Below are positions 34,801-44,796 of a stretch of DNA of 64,000 nucleotides, one piece after another (positions within the stretch are counted from its first letter, which is position 1; each line of letters starts with the position of its first letter). Source of the stretch: Chionoecetes opilio (lineage: Eukaryota > Arthropoda > Malacostraca > Decapoda > Majidae); the NCBI GenBank assembly GCA_016584305.1, contig JACEEZ010003837.1:294323-358322 (forward strand), given 5' to 3'. The position numbers and the translations under genes are program-made. Under the pieces are notes generated by a model. The model had not been told where the DNA came from, did no database searches, and worked only from the letters and a program-made list of their open reading frames with translations.

Positions 34801-37800
34801 GCCAAAGCTGACGGAGGCCATGAGGCGGGCCACCATGTCCGGGGGCAGCGGCCTGGGGGGCCACAGAGAGGAAACTACAATTAGCTGCTGCGGTCCACAC
34901 GATGACACCAGGCAGGCAAATAGTATAGTCCTTCCGTGGTACAAAGATTTCACTGTTCCCATTTCTAATTGTTACAAACTTGTTCTAGAAATACACATGT
35001 TTAGAACATAAGAACATAAGAATATAAGGAAGCTACAAGAGGCCGAGAGACCTACACGTGGTAGTTCCTGTTACCTAACACTACCTACATCCACCTTTCA
35101 TCCCCATCCATGAATTTATCTAGCCTCCCTTTAAAGCTCTCTAATGACTCCGCACTAACTACCTGATGACTGAGTCCATTCCAATCATTTACCACCCTAT
35201 TTGTGAACCAGTTTTTCCCTATTTCTTTTCTAAATCTACACTTTTCCAGCTTGAATCCGTTACTTCTTGTTCTACCCTGGTTAATAGCTGTAAGAACTTT
35301 TCCTACCTCTCCTTTATTAAATCCCTTTATTCACTTAAAAACTTCTATCAAAGTGTTTACAAATCCTGTCACTGTTCACTGTTCCCCCTGTGAGGCAGTG
35401 GAGTCCCATGCTGCGCCACCCTCCCACAAGCCTCACTTCTTGGCATGGTGTTTGTGGTTGCCGTTGAGAAAGCCCTTCAGGTTAGGCACAGACTTGGAGA
35501 GGGAGAGGCGCAGGCCGGTGCCGGAGTGTGGGGCGGGGGCGTCCTCCTCCGGGGCGGGACCGGGCACCCCCGTGGACCCCACCGACCAGGACCCGGGACT
35601 CTGCAGGTCACAGCTGGACTGCAGGGAGCCGGGAGAGTCATCCCCGGGACTCACTGAAAGGATAACACTACATAAACATTGCCTGGCTGGGGCAGACAAA
35701 CAGCATAATACTGAGAGATAAGTCAGGGATCAAACAAAGGCTTCTTGATTTGTCACACATAGCTATTGTCAATATCAAGGCACCTGCCTTTTACACAATT
35801 TGTGCCCTTTGCTTAGACGCCTGAACACTTACTTGAGTTCATATCCCTTATATGAAATACGTATACTGAATATAGATTTGTGAGTCAAAAAAGGTAAGGG
35901 CATGCAGTGAGAGGATTGATCATAAGACTGGCATAGTTTAGTTGACAAAGGTAAAGAACATAGGAAAATAAGGAAGCTACAAGAGGCCGGGAGACCTACA
36001 CGTGGTAGTTCCTGTTTCATTCATTCTAAAGAATAGAAGACTCTGGAAAGGAATGACATTATTAAGCAGACAAGGAAAGATGAAAGAAAAAATCAAAGAA
36101 AAGAATGAATGGAATGTGCCTGATATCAGCAAGGGTTGGTGGTGATGGTGCAGGCAGTGGGGGTGGTGATGGTGCAGGCAGTGGGGGTGGTGATGGTGCA
36201 GGCAGTGGGGGTGGTGATGGTGCAGGCAGTGGGGGGGGTGATGGTGCAGGCAGTGGGGGTGGTGATGCGGGCAATGAAGGTGATGGTGGTGGTGGTGGTG
36301 TTGGTGGTGGTGATGGCATTGGTGGTGCACTCACTGGGCACGTCCTGGGCCTCGCCGAAGGTGTGTCTGTACATCCTCTTCACCTTGACGTAGGAGTGTT
36401 CGTACACCTTCCAGGCCTTGCGCAGCACCCACCCGCCCTTCACGTAGGAGCCAATCTCCTGCTGCAGGAAGGTGAGGATGGCCAGCAGCACCTGGCAGTC
36501 GGCCAACACCACCTGCTGCTCCAGCTGCGACCCAGGCTCATCGCCCTGGCAGGGGCACCAACAACACTCTGTTAGTCTTTCCACATCACACACTCTCAAG
36601 TGTTCATAAACATATTATAGGTACTGTCCATCAGGCAAGATCAAAGCTTAAGATCAAACACACTCTATCAACCATGCAAACCACTGCCATCAAACACACT
36701 CTATCAACCATGCAAACCACTGCCATCAAACATTAACCAAAGCAACTCCCCAGGAACTACCTCGTGCAGGTCTCGCGGCCTATTGTACCTTCCTTATTTT
36801 CTTGTGTTCTTATGTAACCAATACATTACATTGACTTGAGCATCAGTTTGAAAAGAGTGTTATGTATATCAGTTGTTCTCTTTAATGTTTTATTAACTTT
36901 TTGTGTGGTAGGTGTTGTGTGTGTCAAGGCCTTTGTCTTCATGGTGGGGAGTCCTGCCGTGAGGGAGGGAGGGGAGGAGAGTCACCTGGTCGTGGCCGTT
37001 CCTGCCGCCCAGCACAATGTTCCTGACGGAGGAGAGCCAGCCGTCGCCGCCACCGCCACAGCGCCGCTCCATGCTGCGCAGCGTCTCCATGCTGTGGCTC
37101 ACCTTCTCCTCCTCAAAGGACATCACAGCATTCTGAGGCATAGCAAAACATCAAGGATATTATCTTGATATTCATAACTGACACTTCTGTAACCCCAGTG
37201 GTTGACTATAATGATATAATCCATGAAGAGCTTTCCTCCATCCCCTGTCCCGCCCTGAGTTACCATGAAGGTGAGGCAGCAGTGAGTTACCATGGCCCTA
37301 GCAGTGAGTTACCATGAAGGTGAAGTAGCAGTGACCCATGGCCCTAGCTGTAAGTTACCATGAAGGTGAGGTAGCAGTGACCCATGGCCCTAGCAGTGAG
37401 TTACCATGAAGGTGAGGTAGCAGTACCCATGGCCCTAGCAGTGAGTTACCATGAAGGTGAAGTAGCAGTGACCCATGGCCCTAGCAGTAAGTTACCATGA
37501 AGGTGAAGTAGCAGTAAGTTACCATGAAGGTGAGGTAGAAGTGACCCATGGCCCTAGCAGTGAGTTACCATGAAGGTGAAGTAGCAGTGACCCATGGCCC
37601 TAGCAGTGAGTTACCATGAAGGTGAAGTAGCAGTGACCCATGGCCCTAGCAGTGAGTTACCATGCCCCCCCTGAGTTACCATGGCCCTAGCAGTAAGTTA
37701 CCATGAAGTTGAAGTAGCAGTGACCCATGGCCCTAGCAGTGAGTTACCATGCCCCCCCCCTGAGTTACCATGGCCCTAGCAGTAAGTTACCATGAAGGTG

Positions 37801-38138
37801 AAGTAGCAGTGACCCATGGCCCTAGCAGTGAGTTACCATGGCCCTAGCAGTGACCCATGGCCCTAGCAGTGAGTTACCATGAAGGTGAGGTAGCAGTAGC
37901 CCATGGCCATGTGCAGGTTGTCGTGGGTGTGGTGGCGGAACAGTTCCTCCGCCTCGGTGACCCGGTTGTTCAGCATCAGCTGGATGCCGTCCCGCGCCAG
38001 CCGTGTGTACTCCTCCGGCCCCAGACACCGCCCCTTGCTGGCCTCCCCGCTAACCTCCTCCTCGCCCCCTCCGCCATTCCCTCCTCCGCCCTTCCCGTCT
38101 CCTCCGCTGGTGTCGCTGGTGCCGCCCGCTGAGCACAT
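31715..38138 (-). CDS. TTC39C: TTC39C-like TPR protein, 11 coding exons, 653 aa
   Basis: Coding exons in gene order are 38138-37878, 37132-36986, 36545-36335, 35653-35437, 34852-34652, 34280-34112, 33893-33695, 33520-33402, 33181-33067, 32588-32380 and 31828-31715. All junctions are GT-AG and the total of 1962 nt is in frame. Family signatures: GIQLMLNN (51-58), NAVMSFEEEK (from 88), YVKGGWVLRKAWKVYE in exon 3, [35 protein letters not shown] across exons 5-6, FLFFRGRVHRLQ, YELLYLWNAL and a terminal GYDFENRL. These match the Iml2/TTC39 family and best fit TTC39C as I remember it. Members are soluble TPR proteins; TTC39C is linked to cilia and lipid phenotypes, with no fixed biochemical role. 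Somewhat longer than the human protein because of a Gly-rich N-terminus and a low-complexity insert in exon 4. The start is the ATG 3 nt inside exon 1; coding might begin further upstream. Confidence 0.93.
31942..32143. mobile_element. Long-TIR MITE (41-bp arms) in the last TTC39C intron
   Basis: Arms beginning GGTCTCATGAAGATCCGCC and running through CAGCTATTTTTGGGGTG pair with the inverse at the right end. The interior holds GGTTAGGTTGCGTAACC and GTTAGTGAACTAGCGG. A second copy lies at 52366-52569. Confidence 0.9.
32380..32588 (-). CDS. TTC39C: TTC39C coding exon 10 (residues 547-616)
   Basis: Encodes LRHLLLAALLDTL and ELCVPAFALYELGLLL, matching the family's last TPR. Acceptor GGTGCAG|AGCT, donor ACCAG|GTGGGG. 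Confidence 0.92.
33067..33181 (-). CDS. TTC39C: TTC39C coding exon 9 (residues 509-547)
   Basis: Encodes PREYCLLRAYELLYLWNAL, a conserved family helix. Acceptor TAACAG|TCCC, donor GGAAG|GTAGGC. A CR1-tail-like AACATAAGAAC stretch lies just downstream in the intron. Confidence 0.92.
33402..33520 (-). CDS. TTC39C: TTC39C coding exon 8 (residues 469-508)
   Basis: Encodes VCLGACGREEDCLAGLQEVP and the basic ALEAFLLRRALK. Acceptor GGTCAG|TGTG, donor CAAG|GTGCCC. Confidence 0.9.
33695..33893 (-). CDS. TTC39C: TTC39C coding exon 7 (residues 403-469)
   Basis: Encodes GDISTALVAYRGAL, LHEVAWCHLLQLNW and RESRWSKSFYAYISA, a TPR-like helical pair. Acceptor CTTCAG|GGTG, donor CGCCG|GTGAGT. Confidence 0.93.
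34112..34280 (-). CDS. TTC39C: TTC39C coding exon 6 (residues 346-402)
   Basis: Encodes [18 protein letters not shown] and ALFLFFRGRVHRLQ. Acceptor AACACAG|CCTG, donor CTGCAG|GTGGGT. Confidence 0.93.
34652..34852 (-). CDS. TTC39C: TTC39C coding exon 5 (residues 279-346)
   Basis: Encodes [25 protein letters not shown] and GDRLAGLSALMF, ending RAPLAT. Donor CCAC|GTGAGT. Confidence 0.93.
35002..35352 (-). mobile_element. CR1 LINE 3' fragment in TTC39C intron 4
   Basis: Starts GAACATAAGAACATAAG on the plus strand and matches the antisense of the intact LINE's 3' end over about 350 bp, with small differences. It ends 85 bp before exon 4. 5'-truncated. Confidence 0.9.
35437..35653 (-). CDS. TTC39C: TTC39C coding exon 4 (residues 207-279), low-complexity insert
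   Basis: Acceptor CTTTCAG|TGAG, donor AAGAA|GTGAGG. Encodes a Ser/Pro/Gly-rich segment ending LSKSVPNLKGFLNGN. Weakly conserved but needed to keep frame between exons 3 and 5. Confidence 0.82.
35955..36020 (-). mobile_element. CR1 LINE 3' tail fragment in TTC39C intron 3
   Basis: AAGAACATAGGAAAATAAGG to ACGTGGTAGTTCCTG, the last ~65 bp only. Confidence 0.8.
36133..36275. repeat. 24-bp minisatellite in TTC39C intron 3, next to the exon 3 donor
   Basis: Unit GTGGTGATGGTGCAGGCAGTGGGG, about six copies, followed by (GTG)n-like sequence up to the donor at 36334. Open frames across it are repeat artefacts. Confidence 0.9.
36335..36545 (-). CDS. TTC39C: TTC39C coding exon 3 (residues 137-207)
   Basis: The most conserved exon: VVLADCQVLLAILTFLQQE then YVKGGWVLRKAWKVYE. 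Acceptor TGCCAG|GGCG, donor TGCCCA|GTGAGT. A Met codon is split across the next junction. Confidence 0.93.
36753..36816 (+). mobile_element. CR1 LINE 3' tail fragment in TTC39C intron 2
   Basis: GGAACTACCTCGTGCAGG to TTTTCTTGTGTTCTTATG, in the plus orientation. A ~40 bp direct duplication (ATCAAACACACTCTATCAAC) lies just left of it at about 36650-36730. Confidence 0.8.
36986..37132 (-). CDS. TTC39C: TTC39C coding exon 2 (residues 88-136)
   Basis: Phase 0 on both sides, acceptor GCCTCAG|AATG and donor ACCAG|GTGAC. Encodes NAVMSFEEEKVSHSMETLR and a Gly-rich turn before NIVLGGRNGHDQ. Confidence 0.9.
37255..37877. repeat. 46-bp minisatellite built from the TTC39C exon 1/donor junction
   Basis: Plus-strand unit: CATGAAGGTGAAGTAGCAGT, then GACCCATGGCC, then CTAGCAGTGAGTTAC. 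The true exon end reads CATGAAGGTGAGGTAGCAGT then AGCCCATGGCC, so each full unit carries about 30 nt of coding sequence (28 of 31 matching) plus the GTAACT donor. About 17 donor copies lie in intron 1; some units are shortened to donor plus CCCTAG or CCCCCC. Confidence 0.93.
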
Positions 38139-38142
38139 GCCT
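37878..38142 (-). CDS. TTC39C: TTC39C coding exon 1 (residues 1-87)
   Basis: Acceptor CCTGCAG|GC precedes the ATG, so at least one 5' exon lies upstream. It encodes a Gly/Glu-rich leader, then the first helix LARDGIQLMLNN and a GYCYLTFM end. Donor ATG|GTAACT. This exon end and donor are the seed of the adjoining minisatellite. Confidence 0.9.
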
Positions 38143-38235
38143 GCAGGTGTGTGTGCGTCTGCCTGCCTGCCCTCACCCCATCATTCATCCTGGAAGAAGG
38201 AGGAAGAGAGCACACGGTCAATCATCCTCTCAGAT

Positions 38236-38626
38236 ACACCCAACATAGGGTTAATCTTTGCCCCACACACCCAACATAGGGTTAATCTTTGCCCCACACA
38301 CTCAACATAGGGTTAATCTTTGCTCCACACACCCAACATAGGGTTAATCTTTGCCCCACACACCCAACATAGGGTTAATCTTTGCTCCACACACCCAACA
38401 TAGGGTTAATCTTTGCCCCACACACCCAACATAGGGTTAATCTTTGCCCCACACACTCAACATAGGGTTAATCTTTGCTCCACACACCCAACATAGGGTT
38501 AATCTTTGCCCCACACACCCAACATAGGGTTAATCTTTGCCCCACACACTCAACATAGGGTTAATCTTTGCCCCACACACCCAACATAGGGTTAATCTTT
38601 GCCCCACACACCCAACATAGGGTTAA
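38236..38626. repeat. 31-bp minisatellite upstream of TTC39C exon 1
   Basis: Unit CATAGGGTTAATCTTTGCCC followed by CACACACCCAA, 12-13 near-perfect copies, ending about 95 bp from the exon 1 acceptor. Confidence 0.95.
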
Positions 38627-38920
38627 CCTATTAATTCTCCTTCTATTCAATTTATGGGTACATTAGGATCTGATTAAGGCTTGATAAATGGACACCTGGA
38701 TATTATACAACATATTTTGTGAGCCAATCAAATAGTAGGCAATAATATGTCTGCATCAGTAATTACCATACCAATCTCTTATAGCATACAATCAGCTCAG
38801 AAACACCTCATATACAGTACAAGTAATGAGCTTGAATTATACAAGTCTCCTTCCTCCCAACGTGGTTCACTCACACGAGACGCATGGGAAATGTCATCTC
38901 TGTGCTAGCCTGACAGTGAC

Positions 38921-39170
38921 AGAGCCCATGGCCCGTACCGAGAGTCGTGATGAAGGTCGAGCGACGAACGACGAACGACCGAGGAAGGTTACCATAAAAG
39001 GGATATTTTTTGGAACGTAGAGCAGCGATGACGGTCGGGTACCCGTGTCTTCGTGCCCACCTTCGTCGCTGCTCTTCGTTCCGAAAAATATCCCTTTTAT
39101 GGTAACCTTCCTCAGTCAACGAAGGTCGTCGCTCAACCTTCATCACGACTCTCGGTACGGGCCCATGACT
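38921..39170. mobile_element. Foldback hairpin element, ~100-bp arms
   Basis: Arm 38931-39034 (CCGTACCGAGAGTCGTGATG ... TAAAAGGGATATTTTTTGGA) is complementary to 39063-39164 with a few mismatches and a ~28-nt spacer. No coding sequence. It is a MITE-like foldback; its superfamily is not recognisable. Confidence 0.88.
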
Positions 39171-40915
39171 CCACTGTACCCTCCCTGAGACTGTCATGCT
39201 GCCTGCCTGCATGGCCCCATCACCACCGCCCCTGTCACCCTAACACTGCAGTTTAATACAATACTCCCTATTGACCAATACTTTCCTGACCTATACAGAG
39301 GGGCCTTCACACCCCCAGACTTTATACCCCTCCCTCTCTTGTCATTATTCATATGCGACGGCTGATGTTGGGGTTAGAACAACTGCAAATGGTCAGATCT
39401 ACATGTTGAGGACGGCTACAAGTATATAAGTGCTTGGTATTGTATAAAATTAAAGGTATCAAAGGTAAACTGCACTAGAACCAAAATATCACAAAAAATA
39501 ATGTGCCCAAAGATTAAAGAGTCCACAGTTCTCCTAAACACAGCAAATCATGACCGTGTGACAGTGTGACATGTAGCTACAAATAAGGGAAATACATTTA
39601 TAAAAGCGACAGTTTCATAAGCATTACTCACTGGCTGCTGCATATCACAGACACACTCGCCTTGTCACTGGCCAGCCTGCATAACACTGCCCTTCCTCCC
39701 CTCCCTCCCCCTCACCAGGCCAATGTATAGGCCGAGAGGTCATTAGAAAGTGACAGTAAATATCCATGCAGCGTTTAAAGCACGCACACCCATCACTGTA
39801 GTATTCTGCGTCACAATGTATGTCAAAATGTATCATATTGCACGCGACACATGGAGGAATGGGTAATAATCGATGTATGTCATGATCATGTTGTTGTGGC
39901 CGTGTTCCCGTCAGCGAGGTAACCGTACACCACACACTACACACTACACACACACACACAGCCAGGGCACGGGGCACGGGGGTTACCTGGTGCAGCATCA
40001 CTGGGGCACAGGGCAGCGGTGGGCAGGGGTGCAGGGGCAGGGGGCGCCAGGCTAGGGGCTGGCAGGGGCAGGGGCGCCGCGTCGTCTGCTGCCTGGACAG
40101 CTGTTTTTGCCTCAGGTGCTGCTACTGTCAGCTGTTTTTGCCTCAGGAGGCTCAGGTGCTGCTACTGTCAGCTGCTACTGTCACTGCCACTCGCTTCCTG
40201 CTGCTCCCTACTCACCATCATCATAATGTACCTTGCATCTTCACTTCCTTTTCTGATTATCCATTGCCGCCTTCGATAACACTACCTAGAAAATAATATA
40301 TGAGGTTATTTGGGCCAAGTAGATGTTTGAGGAATATTTGCGTCACCCAGTGTTCCACCTTGTCGTGTAGTATAAGTAGGCCGCAGTTATGTAGCTTCCC
40401 TAGTTAAAATGTGAGAATAAACCCACATATGAATAAAATAAATAAAGACAGTACGTTGCTACAGGCAGGCTGCTACGGTAGCTGTCTGCCCCCCCATTAT
40501 AACTCTCATGCATTACCTACGGTACCTGCCATGTGGGTACCGCTCTCCTGCCAACACAGCAGCTTGACCTCAGTGTGGTAGAATATGGGAGACTTTCAGT
40601 GACCGTCACACTACCCTCACTTTTCGCAATGCAGCACTCATGATCTAGGAAATACAAGCATATATCTTTGTGATCATCATTAATAGGCACTGTTATAAGC
40701 AGATCGAGAGACAAGCAATGGCATAGCCAACCTCAATCAATGGGAGGGACGCCAAGACGTAGGGAAGTACTAGTAGACGAAGTACTACGTAGTTGACGTA
40801 CCTTGCATATACCCACCAGATTAAGTTAGATGCCTAGTCCAATCTACGGAGTAAATGAAATTTGGCAAGGCATTACCGCAGAATTTCAGCCACTTTTTGT
40901 TCGATGCCTAGACCC
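39171..40915. other. Upstream region of TTC39C, possible 5' exon
   Basis: On the minus strand, GC-rich sequence ending at 39987 reads CACCAG|GTAACC, a plausible donor for a 5' exon joining the exon 1 acceptor at 38142. Joined, one frame stays open without an in-frame ATG upstream, while ATGATG just before the donor would be an out-of-frame upstream ORF. So it is at best a 5' UTR exon. A short ACAC tract lies at 39935-39960. Confidence 0.3.
40826..40915. repeat. Left copy of a ~85-bp repeat flanking the transposon block
   Basis: GCCTAGTCCAATCTACGGAG, GGCAAGGCATTACCGCAGA and CAGCCAC reappear in the same orientation at 47664-47735 with about 85 percent identity by eye. Confidence 0.7.
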
Positions 40916-41582
40916 TACCGTAGATAACAGTGAAGTCGCCAGTTCTACGTTTCTTTGTTATTTACAGACGTGTGGTGGCGTTAATAGTTACATTTGTACA
41001 TCCATGATTTCAGAAAAGTTAGAAGGGTCTATCTGGAAAGTTTGTGTCATTTTGTGTCTTATTCTGTGTCATATTAGGGCTATAAATGAACAAATGACAA
41101 AAATAAAACCGAGTGGCGACCTCACTATACCTACTACAGTAAAGTCGCCAGCTAGTATTTTAACCCAACAGTTGAGTCGCCACTCTGAGGAATTCAGGGA
41201 AATTAGAGGTAAAGTAAAACAAGTCTCTATATATATTAGCTGCGGAAGATGCTTGGATATATAAAAATTCCTCTGCCAACGTGAAAATAAATTATATTCA
41301 AGTTTGAAAGATCTGGCAAGTCTGTGTCTTGTCGCCCGAAAAGCTACTGTTTACTGTCTGTCATCGCGCGAAGAAAAACGTGAGAAGCAAAATGCTCAAC
41401 AGTTATATTTGCAGATACAAAGCATAAAACAACGCTCAAACAGGGTAGATTATACAGCCATGATATAAACTACTGTGTAACATCTTCAGTGGCACATAAA
41501 AATCAGTAGTAATGCTATAATTCGTAATATTTGGCGCCTAGCGACTTCACTGCAGGTGGCGACTTCACTGTTATCTACGGTA
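40916..41582. mobile_element. TIR element, perfect 26-bp inverted ends
   Basis: Starts TACCGTAGATAACAGTGAAG and ends with the exact inverse of its first 26 bp. The GTCGCCA/TGGCGAC motif recurs at several internal sites, mostly near the right end. The only internal frame (40830-41264) has no transposase motif. It is bounded by TA, which could be a TA duplication. A truncated relative is at 6509-6720. Confidence 0.85.
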
Positions 41583-42504
41583 GGACTCAGTGGTTCTCAA
41601 CCTGGGGGGCCATGGCCCCCAAGCAGGCCATGGCAAGAATTTAAGGGGGCCATGGTGGGCTGTTGCAAATTATACATTTCTAAATAATGTTAGGAATCTG
41701 AATAAAAAAAAAAAACTTGCATCACTGTCCTGGCAAAGAAAATTTTCTTGTTTTATTAATTAATTGATTAATCATTAAGTTGACAAAAAAAATTGTTACA
41801 TAATATTGTTACGAATGTGTGTGTACGTGTGTATGTATGTATGTGTGCGAAATTGTAATTGTTTGTGCAGTGTAGGTGTAATAGAAAACGCGGAGGAGAA
41901 CGAACGCGTATGAGACGGGTGAGAGACACGGGCGGTGAGTGAGGGTGAGTCACCGGGAGACAGAGGGAGAGAGGCGATCGAATGATCTCAGTGTGGCCTG
42001 GGATATCATCACGTAAACATGTGGGTATAATTGATTCTGAACCATATACTGTGTTACTTATTTTGTTCGACAATTATAAATGCGGTCGCTGTTTTTCGTG
42101 TGTGAAATATTTCTTATTTTTTGGTATCATTGTTTTTCATGCTCATTCCCTACTTAGGTGTTCCTGCTTTTTTTTTTTTAGTGCTAATATTGATGTGACT
42201 CGCTATTCTTCTTATTATTTCAATTGGGGCAGTGCTTGTCAAAGGAGGCGTGTTCTTGCTGTAGAAAGTACATTTCAGCTTGCTAGCTTGAGTGTGAATG
42301 TTTATCATCTTTACTCTCTCTGTGTGTATGTTTGTGTATGACTGTGTGTGTGCTTAATTTGTGAGTCCATGGATGTGTTATGTATGTGGATATTTGTGTG
42401 TTTGTCATTTTATCACTTGTCCTATTTATCTGTCCTTCATTATCATTCTTTTGTCTTATCACTTAATGTTTGTTGTGATGTTCTGTCTTCTTTATTTTCC
42501 GTAG

Positions 42505-44316
42505 ATTTGCGATGGCTACTATAGTATTAGTAAGAAGCGGAAGTACAGTGAAGAGTACATTAATTACGGATTTACATCAATCCTCGCTGATGGCATCGAG
42601 AAACCTCAGTGTGTACTGTGCTTCAAAGTGCTGGGGAACGATTCTATGAGGCCTAGTAAGTTGAAGCATCATTTGCTGACCATCCATCCACAGTATGCTG
42701 AGAAAGACCCCGATTTCTTCAGGCGCCACGAAAGTAGTTTGGGAAAACAGAAACTGGATGCGACTGGTGCTTTCCAACAACAGACCTCAAGTGTAGTTGA
42801 GGCATCATACGAGGTTGCCCTCGAAATAGCGAAGCAAAAGAAGCCCCACACAATTGGGGAAACCTTAATCAAGCCATGTACTTTAAAGATGGTCAAGTGT
42901 GTTCTTGGAGATGCAAGTGAACGTAAAATTCAATAAATTTCCTTGTCAAACGACACAGTGAAGCGGAGAAGTAATGAAATGTCAGATGACATAAAGGAAA
43001 AAGTGATACAGGAGATCAAATCGTCTCCAACTGGTATGTTTGCAATACAGCTGGATGAGTCAACGGATATGAGTTCTTGTGAACAGCTACTCGTGTTTGT
43101 TAGGTATGTTTTCTTGTGTGATATCAAGGAAGAATATCTGTTATATACACAGATTGAGACCACCACAACAGCTAAAGATGTGATGAAAAAGCTATCTTCT
43201 TTCTTCAAAGTTAACAGGATCCCCTGGGAAAATTGTTGTGGAGTCTGTACAGACGAGGCTCCAGCGATGCTGGGATCAAAATCAGGGTTCCAGAAGCGTG
43301 TCAAGGAAGTAGCTCCGAATGCCAAGGGGGTTCATTGTATGATCCATCGTTTTGCACTGGCGTCGAAAACCCTCCCTGATGAACTTTGCAAGATCCTGGA
43401 GGCAGTGGTCAAATGCGTCAACTTTGTAAAAGCTGGAGCTCTGAACTCTCGCCTTTTCCAGAACCTTTGTAGAGACATGAATTCGGAGCACGAAGCTCTC
43501 CTCTTTTACTCCAAAGTGCGCTGGTTTTCCAAGGGCAATGTTGTGAATCGAGTGTTTGAACTTCGGGGGGAGCTTAAATTGTTCCTGGAAATGCAAGGGA
43601 AAGATGATCTGTTGAGTCACTTCAATGAGGTTTTGTGGGAGCCACGTCTTGCATATTTAGCAGATATATTTGAGCAGCTAAATAGGTTGAATCTGAAGCT
43701 ACAGGGCAAGGAAAGAAATGTGTTTCACCTGATGGATTGTCTTCGTGGATTTCTTGCCAAGCTCCAGAATTGGCAAAGGAAAGTCGGTGCCGGGAATGTT
43801 GCCATGTTTGAAAACCTTTCAGCTGTCCTTGACGAGAATGAAGAAGATAGTCTGCTTGACCCATTACTTAAAACTGAAATCACTCAGCATCTGAGATCCT
43901 TGGAAAGTGAACTTAATAGGTACTTCCCAGAATTCGAGGAGGAAGAAGGGAAGTTGGTAATGAATCCATTCTCTGGCACTCTTGATATTACTACCATTCC
44001 CAGTGATGTTCAGGACGAGTTCCTTGATCTCAAACATGATTCTGCTGCCAAATATCTCTATGAAGAAAAATCTCTGAATGTATTCTGGTGTTCAATGCAT
44101 CAGTCATATCCAAAAGTCAGTGAGATTGCACATCGATTACTCTTGCCTTTTTCAACTACCTATTTATGTGAGTCTGGTTTCTCCACCCTTCTACAAATCA
44201 AGAATAAGAGCCGGAACCGATTGGATGTGGACCCCGACATGAGATGTGTATTGTCAGTGACACAACCTCGGATTCGTCAACTGACTGAAAAGAAACAATA
44301 TCAGCCTTCCCACTGA
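42505..44316 (+). pseudogene. hAT transposase (ZBED5/FAM200-like) with one nonsense codon
   Basis: A single frame runs from just after a TTTTCCGTAG acceptor-like site (42504) to TGA at 44314. It is broken only by TAA at 42934-42936, about residue 144. N-terminal BED finger: CVLC (from about 42604), then KHHLLTIH. The hAT catalytic core follows: QLDESTD (first Asp), CTDEAPAML (second Asp), CMIHRFALASK, VRWFSKGNV, and a C-terminal dimerisation segment STTYLCESGFSTL with KSRNRL. No in-frame Met precedes the finger, so an upstream exon or untranslated leader is expected. About 600 codons in all, usual for the family. Otherwise it looks little decayed. Confidence 0.92.
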
Positions 44317-44796
44317 TGTGCAGTGGCGTCACAAGGAAAAATAATTTGGGGGGGCTTTAGCCCCGGGGTGGTGATGGGCTATCCAGCTGGGGGGTCGGGG
44401 GGTAATTTTGAAAATTAATCAGTTCCAGGGTAATTTTGAGGCCCCAAAAAAGAGAAGTGGAATTAAGCTTTAATTACATGACACATAAATTAATAGTTAT
44501 ACCATGCATCATACCATATTAACTAAATTTGATATTTTGAAGAAAATTTTTATTCTGTTTATACAAAATAATAAAATTGCCATTTTTCTCGCTCCACTAA
44601 CAAACACAAAGGAATTGCACAATGTATGTTTTTGGTTTGTTTCTCAGTAAGGTTTTATCTTGATAATGAAAAAAATATATAAATATAAACTTACAATATA
44701 TTCAAGGTATTTCCCTTATTGCACAAAAACAGGTACATAGGATACTGTAGTTAAACAGAATAAAGTACATGATCATGATAAAGTAACTAAAAGCCG

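Noticed and set aside
39645..40001. ATGATGCTGCACCAG as the TTC39C start codon
   Set aside because: Splicing to the exon 1 acceptor puts this ATG out of frame with the TPR protein; at most an upstream ORF.
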